DNA from: Flavobacterium psychrotolerans
GTDB taxonomy: Bacteria; Bacteroidota; Bacteroidia; Flavobacteriales; Flavobacteriaceae
DNA: 64,000 nt
Direction: 5' to 3'
NCBI RefSeq assembly: GCF_003097635.1
Contig: NZ_QCZI01000015.1
Location: 1 to 64,000 of the forward strand
Positions within the stretch are counted from its first letter, which is position 1, and every line of letters begins with the position of its first letter. Below the pieces are notes generated by a model. That model did not search any database and had not been told where the DNA came from. It saw only the letters and a list, made by a program, of their open reading frames with translations. This document shows positions 45,528 through 55,290 of the stretch, piece by piece. A program made the translations under genes and the position numbers.

Positions 45528-46028
45528 AGGAAAGAAAGATTTTATTTAGCATCAAAAATGATGATGAAAATGCGTAGTTTGCAGCAATCAAAAAGTCCTT
45601 TCGAGGTTTTGTATTATTTTCTATATATTAGCGAATCAAAAAGAAACCCATAAAACTGCTTCTCAAAAAAGTCATTTTTATGGTTATAAACTTCACGCAG
45701 TTTGCATAGAAACTTTATTCCCTCAATTGTGCCCCCAATTTATGATTAGAAGTAATTATGCTAAATTTTTTCATGGTTTATAACAAGAATATTAAGCAAA
45801 TTATTTAATAATGCACTACGAGGTTTTTTAATTATTTTTTAATATATTTAAAACCATTTTTTAAATGGATAATTGTGTGCAATTTATTTAGTATCAATCA
45901 GTTCCTTCGTTTTGTATAATACCATTGTATTTTTCATTCAGTAATGCCTTTAACTATTGGGATTGTTGGATTAATTTGAAATAATTAATGGCATTAACAA
46001 TTGGGGTAACACAAAACAAACATGGGAA
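45528..46028. other. Gene-free stretch
   Basis: About 500 nt of AT-rich DNA between copA and the PAS-protein gene. I see no ORF with family signals, no repeat and no strong hairpin. Confidence 0.55.
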
Positions 46029-46880
46029 ATGTCAAAACCAACATACGAAGAATTACTAAAAAAAATAAAAGATCAAAAATTAGAAATCAAAAGTATATTG
46101 TCAAAAGAACAATTGATCCCCTATTTTGATTTCTTTATTAAAGAATCGCCGGATTTAATATGTATAGCAGGCACCGATGCCTATTTTAAACAAATCAATG
46201 CCGCTTTTACCAAAGTTTTGGGGTATTCAACAAAAGAATTGCTTTCCCAACCTTTTACAAAATTTATTCACCCTGAGGATCTCGATAGTACCTATTTGGC
46301 AGTCGAAAAACTATCCCTGGGAAATCCTGTTATTGATTTTGAAAACAGGTACCTAAAAAAAAATGGAGAGTGGGTTTATTTGCAATGGAGAGCAAATCTT
46401 AATTCTTCCAACAACTTGATTTATGCCATAGCCAGAGATATTACAATCAAAAAAAAGATCAGTGAAAAACTTATCGTTAGTGAAAAATTGCTAAATGAAG
46501 CTCTAAAAATAGCAAAATTAGGATGCTGGGAATTCAATTTAATCACTAATGAATTGATTTGGACCGAAGAGCTCTATGAAATTTTTGAAATTGAAAATAA
46601 GCCCAACCAAAAATTATATTTGGACTATCTCTCTCGGTTTTCTAATTCAGACATTACTAAATTACAAGACAAGATTAATAAAACCATTCATGATAAAAAG
46701 CCCTACAAGATGGAACATCGCTTGCTTTTACCAAATAATCAGATAAAATGGGTGTACAGCACCGGAATTCCGGTATTAAACAATGAAGGTATTGTTTCTG
46801 GTTTAAGGGGAATTGCCCAAGACATAACGCAAAGGAAAAATTCCAAAAAGATTAAACCCAAAAAACCAATTATAAAATAG
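46029..46880 (+). CDS. Orphan PAS-domain protein
   Basis: 283 residues. A short N-terminal coiled coil is followed by two PAS-PAC units: the first at about 36-140 (SPDLICIAGTDAYFKQINAAFTKVLGYSTKELL..FIHPEDL..IARDIT), the second at about 155-270 (IAKLGCWEFNLITNELIWTEELYEIFEIE..GIAQDITQRK). No histidine kinase, GGDEF, EAL or DNA-binding domain follows; the protein ends with a Lys-rich tail right after the second PAC. It may be a stand-alone sensor or the remnant of a histidine kinase whose transmitter was lost. No response regulator is near. Confidence 0.75.
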   Translation: MSKPTYEELLKKIKDQKLEIKSILSKEQLIPYFDFFIKESPDLICIAGTDAYFKQINAAFTKVLGYSTKELLSQPFTKFIHPEDLDSTYLAVEKLSLGNPVIDFENRYLKKNGEWVYLQWRANLNSSNNLIYAIARDITIKKKISEKLIVSEKLLNEALKIAKLGCWEFNLITNELIWTEELYEIFEIENKPNQKLYLDYLSRFSNSDITKLQDKINKTIHDKKPYKMEHRLLLPNNQIKWVYSTGIPVLNNEGIVSGLRGIAQDITQRKNSKKIKPKKPIIK

Positions 46881-47385
46881 CATAAATTAAGCCCCCATTC
46901 CCAGACTAAACGAAGTGTTTGGTTTAAGCTATGCGATGGTATCCCGACCTCGCAGCAATAAAGAAAAGCAAAACGACATATTATTATTGAAAAATCCCCC
47001 TATCTAAAGAAAGCACGACTCCCGAAATTGAGTTTACACAAAATTCTGTCCAAGTCTCCTAATACAAAGTAAAAACAGAATTAAAACAGCTCACAAAAAC
47101 ACAACATATATCTAAAAATCAATTAGTTATAATTGTTATTCATGAAATAATTCACTAACTTTAATGGTCTGGTAATTTTTTCGGATTGTCCAAAATCAGA
47201 CAAAAAGTTGGCTGTTGTTGCGGGGTATTTAAGTTAAAAAATCAAAAAAAAGTAACAGACAGCGTAATGGAGCCTACGGTTTCAAACTTGGAGACCGTAA
47301 CCGCATTAATTGTGGATATTCATTTCTTCTAAAAATGAGGAAATATCGATTAGCAAAAGCGTAAAAAACTTAAATTAATCACATA
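46881..47385. other. Long leader region with a hairpin, no gene seen
   Basis: About 500 nt between the PAS gene and the T9SS protein. A two-part hairpin at 47265-47308 pairs TAATG with CATTA and TACGGT with ACCGTA, about 80 nt before the next ATG. Nothing else stands out. Confidence 0.45.
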
Positions 47386-48543
47386 ATGAAAACACAAATT
47401 ACTTACAAAACAATCAGAAGAAGTTTGGGCACACTGGCAATGCTACTTGGGTGCCTTCTCTCAGGCTTCAATTCATTCGGTCAAAAAATCCAAACGTCCA
47501 CAACGGAAACTTGGAAAAATGAAAATTGGGGAAATTTAGCCAAAACAAACTTTACCTATGACAGCAATGGATATTTGGTTCATAATCTTTCACAAAGTTG
47601 GGACATCAATTCTTGGAGTGACAACTCCCAATCTGATTACATCAACAATTTGGACGGAACAGTAAACCAAATGACCTCTCAATTGTGGGATACCGAAGCC
47701 AATGCTTGGCTTAACACCCAAAGGGTTTCGTATACCTACACTGCAGCTAAAAAAGTAATGTCATCCGTTTCCGAATTTTGGATTGCCACAAATTGGCAGT
47801 TCTATTTAAGACAAACCAATACCTATGATAGCAATGGTTATCTGACTAAAAATTTGTCGCAAATGTGGGACTATTTGACCCCATGGAAAAACACCTCCCA
47901 AACCCTTTTTACCAATAATCCTAACGGAACTCCTTCCCAAACGGTTTTTCAGTCCTGGAACGGGGTTAATGCGTGGAACGATTTTGAAAGAATAACCTAT
48001 ACTTATACTGCTACAGATAAAGTATTAACCGCTATTACGGAAACTTGGGCAACGCCTAATTGGGTAAACCTGAATAGGGAAACTAACACGTATGATGGTA
48101 ACGGTTATTTAACTAACAGCCTATCACAAGATTGGGTGGTTTCTCCCAATGGATGGAAAAATGAAAGTCAAACCAATTATACCAATTTGGGTGATGGAAC
48201 TCCTGCCCAGATTATTACTCAAAATTGGGATGATACTGGCAGCGCATGGAAAAATTCTTTAAGAATAACCTTTACTTATGCTCCGTTAGCCGTCAACAAT
48301 GCTGTTTCTGAAAAAGGGTTCGCTATCTTTCCCAATCCTGCACAGGATAGGATTACCATCAAAACAAACAATGCCATTCGGGGAATTACCTATTTGATCT
48401 ATGACCAAATGGGGAGAAAATTCCTGAATGGAACACTAAACCTGGCAGAAACCGTTATTGACGTTAACCAATTAGCCACTGGCATCTATTTTATTCAGAT
48501 GGGAGAAAATAAAGAACAGACTATAAAAATGATGAAGAAATAA
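47386..48543 (+). CDS. Secreted repeat protein with T9SS sorting domain
   Basis: 385 residues. A signal peptide (about 1-33, with RRSLGTLAMLLGCLLSGFNSFGQ) is followed by three tandem repeats of about 90 residues built from TYDSNGYLTxNLSQxWD, NTSQTLFTNNPNGTPSQ and RITYTYTATDKVL blocks rich in Trp, Tyr, Asn and Thr, probably beta-strand rich. A type A sorting domain closes it (FAIFPNPAQDRITIKTN..LATGIYFIQM). Expected at the cell surface or outside via T9SS. The repeats recall the YD/RHS style but carry no known enzyme motif. A clean terminator follows. Confidence 0.82.
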   Translation: MKTQITYKTIRRSLGTLAMLLGCLLSGFNSFGQKIQTSTTETWKNENWGNLAKTNFTYDSNGYLVHNLSQSWDINSWSDNSQSDYINNLDGTVNQMTSQLWDTEANAWLNTQRVSYTYTAAKKVMSSVSEFWIATNWQFYLRQTNTYDSNGYLTKNLSQMWDYLTPWKNTSQTLFTNNPNGTPSQTVFQSWNGVNAWNDFERITYTYTATDKVLTAITETWATPNWVNLNRETNTYDGNGYLTNSLSQDWVVSPNGWKNESQTNYTNLGDGTPAQIITQNWDDTGSAWKNSLRITFTYAPLAVNNAVSEKGFAIFPNPAQDRITIKTNNAIRGITYLIYDQMGRKFLNGTLNLAETVIDVNQLATGIYFIQMGENKEQTIKMMKK

Positions 48544-48569
48544 AACATAAATACTTCAATACAATGTAG

Positions 48570-48597
48570 AAAGCCTAGTCCGTTTAACTAGGCTTTT
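48570..48597 (+). terminator. Terminator after the T9SS protein gene
   Basis: AAAGCCTAGT, loop CCGTTTA, ACTAGGCTTTT: a 10-bp stem with T-run, 27 nt after the stop codon. Confidence 0.85.
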
Positions 48598-48716
48598 CTC
48601 ATTTGTTAAAAAAAAGGATAAATATAAAACTGAAATGCTGTTTCTAAAAACTTAACATTAGCGAATGCTTTTAAGTTTTATCTTTACTACCATTTAATTC
48701 AACTTTACGAAACAAT

Positions 48717-50012
48717 ATGCAACACATCATAGACCGATTTATCAGCTACGTTACCATTGATACTGAATCAGATCCAAAATCAGACACCACTCCCAGTACT
48801 AAGAAACAATTAGTACTTGCTAATTTATTAGTCAAAGAACTCAAAGCAATCGGGATGATTGAAGTTACAAAAGACACTAATGGGTACATTATGGCAACTT
48901 TGCCAAGCAACCTAGAGCACGAAGTGCCCACCATAGGGTTTGTTTCTCACTATGACACTTCTCCTGATTTTACTGGAGCAAACGTGAAACCACAAATCAC
49001 AACCAATTATGATGGTGGTGATATTATTTTGAATGCGGAACGAAACATCGTTTTGTCTCCAAATTATTTCAAAGATTTAATACAGTATAAAGGCCAGACT
49101 TTAATTACCACAGACGGAACAACCTTGCTTGGTGCCGATGACAAAGCAGGATTGACAGAAATTATTACCGCAATGGAATATTTGATCCAAAATCCTACGG
49201 TTAAACACGGAAAAATCAGGGTTGGATTTACTCCCGACGAAGAAATAGGCCGTGGCGCCGATAAATTTGATGTAGGGAAATTTGGTGCCCAATGGGCTTA
49301 CACTATGGACGGGAGCCAGATTGGCGAATTGGAATATGAAAATTTTAATGCCGCAGGAGCGAAAATTACTTTCAAAGGAAAAAGCGTTCATCCCGGTTAT
49401 TCTAAAGGAAAGATGATTAATTCCATGCTCCTCGCCAACGATTTTATTAATGAACTCCCAAAAGGGGAAATTCCGCAAGAAACCAAAGGATATCAAGGAT
49501 TTTTCCATGTGCATCACTTAACGGGAAGCATTGAAGAAACGGTTTTAGAATTGATTATTCGTGATCACAATGCCAAAAAATTCAAAAAAAGAAAAGATTT
49601 AATTCACGATATTACCAAGAAATTCAATAAAAAATTTGCCAAACAATTTGGGGAAGATATTGTAATTACGGAAATCAAAGACCAGTATTACAATATGAAA
49701 GAAATGGTGGAACCCGTAATGTTCATTGTGGATTTAGCAGAAAAAGCCATGAAAGATTTGGGTATAAAACCCTTAATAAAACCCATTCGTGGCGGAACGG
49801 ACGGTTCCAGACTCTCTTATATGGGACTACCCTGCCCCAATATTTTTGCAGGTGGACATAACTTTCATGGAAAATACGAATACGTCCCTATAGAAAGCAT
49901 GCAAAAAGCAATAGATGTTATCATAAAAATTGCGGAATTGACCGCAACAACTGATTTTTCAGTGAAAGAAATAACTAAACCAAAAAAGTCAAAATCCAAA
50001 AAGAAAAAATAA
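48717..50012 (+). CDS. pepT: Peptidase T (tripeptide aminopeptidase)
   Basis: Cytosolic M20-family zinc peptidase that removes the N-terminal residue of tripeptides. Zinc-ligand regions: [34 protein letters not shown] (catalytic Glu), [13 protein letters not shown] and the C-terminal [10 protein letters not shown]. Two domains as usual, with the dimerisation part in the middle (about 210-325). 431 residues, slightly long because of a basic tail ([11 protein letters not shown]) of unknown purpose. Single gene with its own terminator. Confidence 0.94.
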   Translation: MQHIIDRFISYVTIDTESDPKSDTTPSTKKQLVLANLLVKELKAIGMIEVTKDTNGYIMATLPSNLEHEVPTIGFVSHYDTSPDFTGANVKPQITTNYDGGDIILNAERNIVLSPNYFKDLIQYKGQTLITTDGTTLLGADDKAGLTEIITAMEYLIQNPTVKHGKIRVGFTPDEEIGRGADKFDVGKFGAQWAYTMDGSQIGELEYENFNAAGAKITFKGKSVHPGYSKGKMINSMLLANDFINELPKGEIPQETKGYQGFFHVHHLTGSIEETVLELIIRDHNAKKFKKRKDLIHDITKKFNKKFAKQFGEDIVITEIKDQYYNMKEMVEPVMFIVDLAEKAMKDLGIKPLIKPIRGGTDGSRLSYMGLPCPNIFAGGHNFHGKYEYVPIESMQKAIDVIIKIAELTATTDFSVKEITKPKKSKSKKKK

Positions 50013-50018
50013 GTATTA

Positions 50019-50058
50019 GACACAAAAAAGCCTCAAGTGATTGAGGCTTTTTTGTGTC
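50019..50058. terminator. Bidirectional terminator between pepT and yajC
   Basis: Eighteen perfect base pairs (GACACAAAAAAGCCTCAA against its complement) capped by GTGA, with A- and T-runs within the stem, between convergent genes. Confidence 0.92.
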
Positions 50059-50067
50059 ATAAAAAGT

Positions 50068-50340
50068 TTATTTTTTATTCAGCTCAGCACTCATTTCCAT
50101 AGAAATTGCAGAGCGCTCCATTTTTAATTTCCCTGACATGGTTTCAATAACCACTGTGGTTTCCGCTAATTCGGCAATTTTTCCGTGAATGCCACTTTTA
50201 GTAATAATTTTATCACCGGCTTTTAAATCAGCTTCAAATTGTTTTTCTTGTTTTGCCTTTTTTTGTTGTGGTCGAATCATAAAAAAATAAATGACTACAA
50301 ACATTAAGATAAAAGGTGCGAATTGTTGAATTTGTTCCAT
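50068..50340 (-). CDS. yajC: Sec translocon accessory subunit YajC
   Basis: 90-residue inner-membrane protein of the SecDF-YajC complex. One N-terminal membrane segment (FAPFILMFVVIYFFMIRP), then the hallmark QQKKAKQEKQFEADLKAGDKIITKSGIHGKI and a short beta-rich tail. Follows nusB on the minus strand by 68 nt; nusB-yajC is a common order in this group, so they are likely co-transcribed. Confidence 0.92.
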   Translation of the reverse strand: MEQIQQFAPFILMFVVIYFFMIRPQQKKAKQEKQFEADLKAGDKIITKSGIHGKIAELAETTVVIETMSGKLKMERSAISMEMSAELNKK

Positions 50341-50408
50341 GTGTTTTGAATGTGATGTTATTCCGAAATTTTCCGGCTTTTTAATATTATTATTGTTTTT
50401 ATTTGCTA

Positions 50409-51353
50409 TTACATTAAACCTCTGCCGGTTTTATTAATCCGTTTGTCCGTTTGGAATTCTTTTACCAAATTGTCTAAAATTCCGTTGATAAAAATACTGC
50501 TTTTAGGAGTAGAATATTCTTTGGCTACTTCTAAATATTCGTTAATTGTTACTTTTACCGGAATGGATGGAAATTTTAAAAATTCACAGATCGCCATTTT
50601 TAAAATAATAGTATCAATCTCTGCAATTCGTTCAGTATCCCAGTTCGGAGTTTTATCAATGTATTCTTTGGCTAATTCCCCTTCGTTTAAAACCGTTTTC
50701 CTAAACAAATTGATTACAAACTCCTTATCCTCTGTATCCTTATACAATTTAGGAACTTTAAAACTTTCTTCTTCAGATGCATCTAAAGCATTCAATTGTT
50801 TGATAATTTGTGTATTTACCAAAGGAATATCGTCAACCCAAGTCAATTTATTGTCCTCTAAATATTCGTATAATTTATCATTGGCAGCTATTACATCCGT
50901 AAAAAGCGCTATAATAAATTGCTTGTCTTCCTCAAAATTATTCGTCTTATTGCTCATGTACTTTCCATACAATTCGCTTTCTTTAATTGCCGCCAGAAGT
51001 AGCAAAATATAATCGTCATTCAAGGTCCAATTATTAATTTTTCTGGTTTCTAATGCTATGCTTAACGAATTGTTTTCGGCCAGCAATTGAAAAATGGCAT
51101 TATTAATGAATTTCTTGTTTGGATTTCGTTCTTCGGGAGTAGCAAGATGTTTTTGACTGGATTTTTCTAGATAAACTGACTCCTTTTTGCAAATTTCAAT
51201 CAATGAAGAAAGCATAACCAAATACAAATCTTGAATATTTTCGATGCTAAAAAGCAAGAATTTTTCCTCTTTTTCTAAACTGTCTGAACCATTTTGATGC
51301 ATCGCATAAATGGATTGCATTACTTTAACACGGATATGTCTTCTATTTAACAC
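50409..51353 (-). CDS. nusB: Transcription antitermination factor NusB (long Bacteroidota form)
   Basis: RNA-binding partner of NusE/S10 in rRNA antitermination. 314 residues, about twice the E. coli length. The start LNRRHIRVKVMQSIYAM and the C-terminal NusB helices (ELAKEYIDKTPNWDTERIAEIDTIILKMAICEFL, then VKVTINEYLEVAKEYSTPKSSIFINGILDNL) are clear; the middle is the extension typical of Bacteroidota. First gene before yajC. Confidence 0.9.
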   Translation of the reverse strand: MLNRRHIRVKVMQSIYAMHQNGSDSLEKEEKFLLFSIENIQDLYLVMLSSLIEICKKESVYLEKSSQKHLATPEERNPNKKFINNAIFQLLAENNSLSIALETRKINNWTLNDDYILLLLAAIKESELYGKYMSNKTNNFEEDKQFIIALFTDVIAANDKLYEYLEDNKLTWVDDIPLVNTQIIKQLNALDASEEESFKVPKLYKDTEDKEFVINLFRKTVLNEGELAKEYIDKTPNWDTERIAEIDTIILKMAICEFLKFPSIPVKVTINEYLEVAKEYSTPKSSIFINGILDNLVKEFQTDKRINKTGRGLM

Positions 51354-51683
51354 TATGTAAGAACTTTTAAAAAATTATGGAGCGAAAGAAAATCTTAGGC
51401 GGTGCAAAAATAGCAATAATATTGAAACCCTAAATTATTTAGCTTGTTCTTTTTATCCTTTACATGAATTTGATATTTCTGCGAGCGGAATATTGGTTTC
51501 CCAATGCATCCTAAATAAGATTTTAAAATTTCATTTCCTCTATTAACCAATTCACTTGTTTTCATATTCCTGACTTTCATAAAAAACGCCCAAAGTTGGA
51601 TTGCGGATTCAAATTATTACTTTGAAACCAGTATCTTTGCGGTTGAGATTTTACTGCATTAATCAAACGATTTTCATAATAGA
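51354..51683. promoter_or_regulatory. Divergent intergenic region with -7 box for the ABC gene
   Basis: TATCTTTG at 51632-51639 fits TAnnTTTG and lies 44 nt before the ABC transporter ATG. No -33 at proper spacing is clear. A 61-codon minus-strand ORF (51395-51580) is not credible as a gene. Confidence 0.45.
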
Positions 51684-53444
51684 ATGAAAGAATTACAATA
51701 TTTAAACAAATATTTCGTCAAATACAAATACAGTTTTCTACTTGGGATTGTAACTACAATAGCGGCCCAAATTTTCTCTCTATTTACACCAAAACTCATC
51801 AGCAAATCGTTTAAATCCATTGAAGATTTTGCTAAACAAGGACATGTTGACCCATCATTCATTCAAAAAGAATTATTACACAATATTTTGTTGATAATTG
51901 CCACAACAATAATTGCCGGATTTCTTACTTTCTTGATGCGACAAACTTTAATTGTCATGTCACGTCACATCGAATTTGATTTAAAAAATGAAGTTTTCCG
52001 TCAATACGAAAATTTATCACAGCGTTTTTACAAGCAAAATCGTACCGGTGATTTAATGAACCGAATTAGTGAAGATGTCGGGAAAGTGCGAATGTATGTT
52101 GGCCCAGCGGTAATGTACACCATCAATACCTTCATCCGATTTGCGATTGTTATTGTCTATATGTATAATGTTTCTCCACGATTAACATTATACACCATAC
52201 TCCCGCTTCCGGTATTGTCGTATGCTATTTTTAAATTAAGCTCTCAAATCAACAAACGGAGTACTATTTTTCAACAATATTTATCTAAAATTTCCAGTTT
52301 TACCCAAGAGATTTTCTCCGGAATTCGAGTAATCAAAGCCTATTCTTTAGAAAATCAACACCAGGAAAATTTGATCAATTTATCTATGGAGAGCAAAGCC
52401 AAAAGCATGAGTTTGGCCAAGGTTCAATCCTTATTTGGCCCGTTAATGTTGGCTTTAATAGGAGTGAGTAACTTAGTTGTGATTTATTTTGGTGGTATGA
52501 TGTACATCAACGGAAGCATTAAAAGCATTGGTACCATTGCTGAATTTATTCTTTATGTCAACATGCTTACTTGGCCTGTGGCTTCTTTGGGTTGGGTTTC
52601 CTCCATGGTTCAAGAGGCCGAAGCCTCTCAAAAGCGGATCAATGAATTTTTAAAAATACAGCCCGACATTCAAAACATGCATATTGAAAAATCAATTATA
52701 AAAGGAGCTATTGAATTCAAAAACGTAAGTTTCACCTATGATGACACGCATATTAAGGCCTTGCAAAACGTAAGTTTCACCATTAACAAAGGAGAAACTT
52801 TAGCTATATTAGGGAAAACAGGCGCCGGAAAATCGAGTATCCTATCCCTGATTAGTAGATTATATGACGTTACCAATGGCGAAATCTTGATTGACGGAAC
52901 CGAAATTAGTCAAGTTAATTTGTATGACTTGCGCAACAGCATTGGCATTGTTCCACAAGATGCATTTTTGTTTTCGGATACGATAAAAAACAACATCAAA
53001 TTTGGTAAGGAAAATGCAACCGATGACGAAGTAATAACAGCTGCAAAAAAAGCGGTTGTTCATGAAAACATCATCAATTTTAATTTGCAATATGAAACCA
53101 TTTTGGGTGAGCGGGGTATCACTCTTTCTGGAGGACAAAAGCAACGGGTTTCTATTGCAAGAGCGATTATTAAAGATGCCCCCATTTTGTTATTAGACGA
53201 TTGTCTTTCTGCTGTTGATACTGAAACTGAGGAAGCCATCTTGAATAATTTATTGGCAATCTGCAAAGACAAAACTACCATTATTGTGAGCCATCGGGTT
53301 TCATCGGCTAAAAATGCAGATAAAATTATCATACTTGAAGAAGGAAAAATTATCGAACAAGGTTCTCATAATCAATTAATAAACGAAAAAGGATATTATG
53401 CGGCTTTGTATTTGAAGCAACTTTCAGAAAAAGAATTGACCTAA
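51684..53444 (+). CDS. ABC exporter, fused membrane and ATPase domains
   Basis: Half-transporter of the ABCB/MsbA-MdlB type, working as a homo- or heterodimer. Six membrane segments within residues about 15-310, including VVIYFGGMMYINGSIKSIGTIAEFILYVNML. The ATPase part has Walker A GKTGAGKSS (about 378), Q-loop VPQDAFLFSD, signature LSGGQKQR (about 483), Walker B ILLLDDCLSAVD and switch VSHR. Walker B continues DD instead of the usual DE, so the catalytic glutamate is replaced by aspartate; this suggests weak ATPase activity or a degenerate site in a heterodimer. Substrate unknown; 586 residues. Confidence 0.9.
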   Translation: MKELQYLNKYFVKYKYSFLLGIVTTIAAQIFSLFTPKLISKSFKSIEDFAKQGHVDPSFIQKELLHNILLIIATTIIAGFLTFLMRQTLIVMSRHIEFDLKNEVFRQYENLSQRFYKQNRTGDLMNRISEDVGKVRMYVGPAVMYTINTFIRFAIVIVYMYNVSPRLTLYTILPLPVLSYAIFKLSSQINKRSTIFQQYLSKISSFTQEIFSGIRVIKAYSLENQHQENLINLSMESKAKSMSLAKVQSLFGPLMLALIGVSNLVVIYFGGMMYINGSIKSIGTIAEFILYVNMLTWPVASLGWVSSMVQEAEASQKRINEFLKIQPDIQNMHIEKSIIKGAIEFKNVSFTYDDTHIKALQNVSFTINKGETLAILGKTGAGKSSILSLISRLYDVTNGEILIDGTEISQVNLYDLRNSIGIVPQDAFLFSDTIKNNIKFGKENATDDEVITAAKKAVVHENIINFNLQYETILGERGITLSGGQKQRVSIARAIIKDAPILLLDDCLSAVDTETEEAILNNLLAICKDKTTIIVSHRVSSAKNADKIIILEEGKIIEQGSHNQLINEKGYYAALYLKQLSEKELT

Positions 53445-53542
53445 TTGTTGTTTTGTAATACTATTTTTATCATTTTTGACACGAGCAATAGCGAATTGGC
53501 GAAGCAAACGTAATTGAACGCAAACTAATTGATAGAAGGATT

Positions 53543-53923
53543 ATGAGAGAAAATGATATGCTAGAAAAAGAAGAAATTTTTTCTAAGGTTTTAAGAGCAG
53601 GTAGAAGAACTTACTTCTTTGACGTGAGAGCTACAAAAGCTGATGATTATTACATTACAATTACCGAAAGCAAAAAATTTACCGAAGAAGACGGTTCGTT
53701 TCACTTCAAAAAACACAAAATTTACTTGTATAAGGAAGATTTTACCGCTTTTTCGGAAATTCTGGAGGAAATGACATCTTATGTTTTAAACCATAAAGGG
53801 GAAGAAGTAATTTCAGAAAGACATCAAAAAGATTTCAAGAAAGAATTCGCTTTCGAAAAAGCCGAAGATGAACATCGAATTTTAGATAAAAGTTTTACGG
53901 ATATTGAGTTTGATGATATTTAA
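53543..53923 (+). CDS. PUR-family nucleic-acid-binding protein (DUF3276)
   Basis: 126-residue protein of the DUF3276/PUR-alpha-like family, which binds single-stranded DNA or RNA. Conserved start EEIFSKVLRAGRRTYFFDVRATKADDYYITITESKKF, then FHFKKHKIYLYKEDF, as in other Bacteroidota members. A charged C-terminus follows. ATG 53543 used; an ATG five codons later is possible. It follows the ABC gene by 98 nt and is followed by a terminator. The specific cellular target is not known. Confidence 0.85.
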   Translation: MRENDMLEKEEIFSKVLRAGRRTYFFDVRATKADDYYITITESKKFTEEDGSFHFKKHKIYLYKEDFTAFSEILEEMTSYVLNHKGEEVISERHQKDFKKEFAFEKAEDEHRILDKSFTDIEFDDI

Positions 53924-53957
53924 TATTTAGAAAAAATACAATAGACAAAGGTCAAAT

Positions 53958-53993
53958 AAAGTTCTGAAAGTCATCTGATTTTCAGAACTTTTT
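53958..53993. terminator. Terminator after the DUF3276 gene
   Basis: AAAGTTCTGAAA pairs with TTTCAGAACTTT around GTCATCTGAT, followed by TTATTT. Confidence 0.82.
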
Positions 53994-54112
53994 ATTTGAA
54001 ATAAAAACTGTTTCTACAAAATCCTGGATTAAATTTGTAATGAGGATAATAATAATCCAAGTCTTTTTGCTGGAAAGTAATAGGATGAAATTAAGCATCT
54101 TTCTAATAAAAA

Positions 54113-54496
54113 TCAATCCAAAAATTGTCCATCTACATAATACCAACTACCATTCTCTAATGTAAAGGTGGATAATTCATGATGGATTTGCTCTTGGAAT
54201 TTTTCATTCGTAAAATGTGCTTTGAATTCAACCGTATCTTCATTAAAATTAACGATTTCCAATTTTGTCCACTGGTTGGCAGTTGCCCAGTTGTAAATAT
54301 CAACTTTAGAATAATATTTCCGTTTTGAGTTGTGCGTTGTTTCTAGTAAATAGAACACTTCATGTGTTGCATAAGCTGAATAACGAGAACGCATTAAGGC
54401 TAAAGCCGTTGGCGCTTTTTTTATCTGTTGAATGTAAGGTTGGCAACAATTCTGAAAAAGAGTCCCGGAACCGCAATGGCATTGGATTGACATCAT
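54113..54496 (-). CDS. YchJ-like protein with SEC-C motif
   Basis: 127 residues, UPF0225/YchJ family. The N-terminal SEC-C zinc motif is CHCGSGTLFQNCCQPY, followed by the conserved ALALMRSRYSAYATHEVFYLLETTH and WTKLEIVNFNEDTVEFKAHF of an NTF2-like fold. The C-terminal SEC-C copy of longer YchJ proteins is absent. Biochemical role unknown. Stands alone on the minus strand. Confidence 0.82.
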   Translation of the reverse strand: MMSIQCHCGSGTLFQNCCQPYIQQIKKAPTALALMRSRYSAYATHEVFYLLETTHNSKRKYYSKVDIYNWATANQWTKLEIVNFNEDTVEFKAHFTNEKFQEQIHHELSTFTLENGSWYYVDGQFLD

Positions 54497-54871
54497 TTTA
54501 ATACTTAAAAATTGGAATACAAAAGTACTGGATTCTCTAATTCTGGATACTTCTTTTTGATTTTATTTCTTCAATCGTGGAATGAAAATTACATTTCTGA
54601 TTGTAATGATTTAAATCCATAATACACGAAATTAGTGTTGAAACTGAATTAAAAGTTACGCTTTTAAAATGGAATTCTACCTTTATAGTTCCATTATTTC
54701 TATGTTACCCAGTAGCATAAAAGAATGTTACATTCATAAAAAATCATGTTGAAACAATTTACACCAGCTTAAAGGATTTTTTTTCAAGAAAATGTTTAAT
54801 TTTGCTTAATGTGTAGTTTTTTAATATTTACTTTGCGAATCTAAAAGTTATCAGCGTTCCATCATCAAATT
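54497..54871. other. Gene-free divergent region
   Basis: AT-rich DNA between the YchJ-like gene and the SUI1 gene. TACTTTG near 54829 is a seven-base near-miss to the Bacteroidota -7 box, about 35 nt before the SUI1 ATG. Nothing else seen. Confidence 0.4.
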
Positions 54872-55222
54872 ATGGCAAAAAAATCAAACAGTTTAGAAGA
54901 TTTGGGTGGCTTTGTGTTCTCTACGAATAAGGATTTTGAGTTTGACACTCATTCTGAAATCGAAGAAACTTTAGCCAACGGTAAGCAAAGACTTGAAGCC
55001 CATTTGGACAAAAAAAATCGTGGCGGAAAAGTGGCCACCATTATCAAAGGTTTTCAGGGCAACGAAGAGGATTTAAAAACGTTGGGCAAAATGCTTAAAA
55101 CCAAATGCGGTGTAGGTGGTGCCGTAAAGGATAATGAAATCATTATTCAAGGCAATTTTAGAGATAAAATAATGGAAATTTTGAAAAATGAAGGCTACAC
55201 TATAAAACGCATTGGCGGGTAG
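54872..55222 (+). CDS. SUI1/YciH-family translation factor
   Basis: 116-residue homologue of eukaryotic eIF1. The C-terminal SUI1 domain is clear: RGGKVATIIKGFQG, LKTLGKMLKTKCGVGGAVKDNEIIIQGNFRDKIMEIL and the end EGYTIKRIGG. The N-terminal 40 residues are charged and variable. Bacterial YciH can influence start-codon and initiator-tRNA selection, but it is not essential. Single gene, 68 nt before the phosphorylase gene on the same strand, so possibly co-transcribed. Confidence 0.88.
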   Translation: MAKKSNSLEDLGGFVFSTNKDFEFDTHSEIEETLANGKQRLEAHLDKKNRGGKVATIIKGFQGNEEDLKTLGKMLKTKCGVGGAVKDNEIIIQGNFRDKIMEILKNEGYTIKRIGG

Positions 55223-55290
55223 AAAACGTAACAAGTGTAAGTAAATGCTTCACTAAAATATATAATCTTAAATAATAAACAATAACTATA

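Noticed and set aside
51395..51580. 61-codon minus-strand ORF upstream of nusB
   Set aside because: Low-complexity Lys/Asn/Cys content, no family resemblance, no promoter or ribosome site; probably chance.
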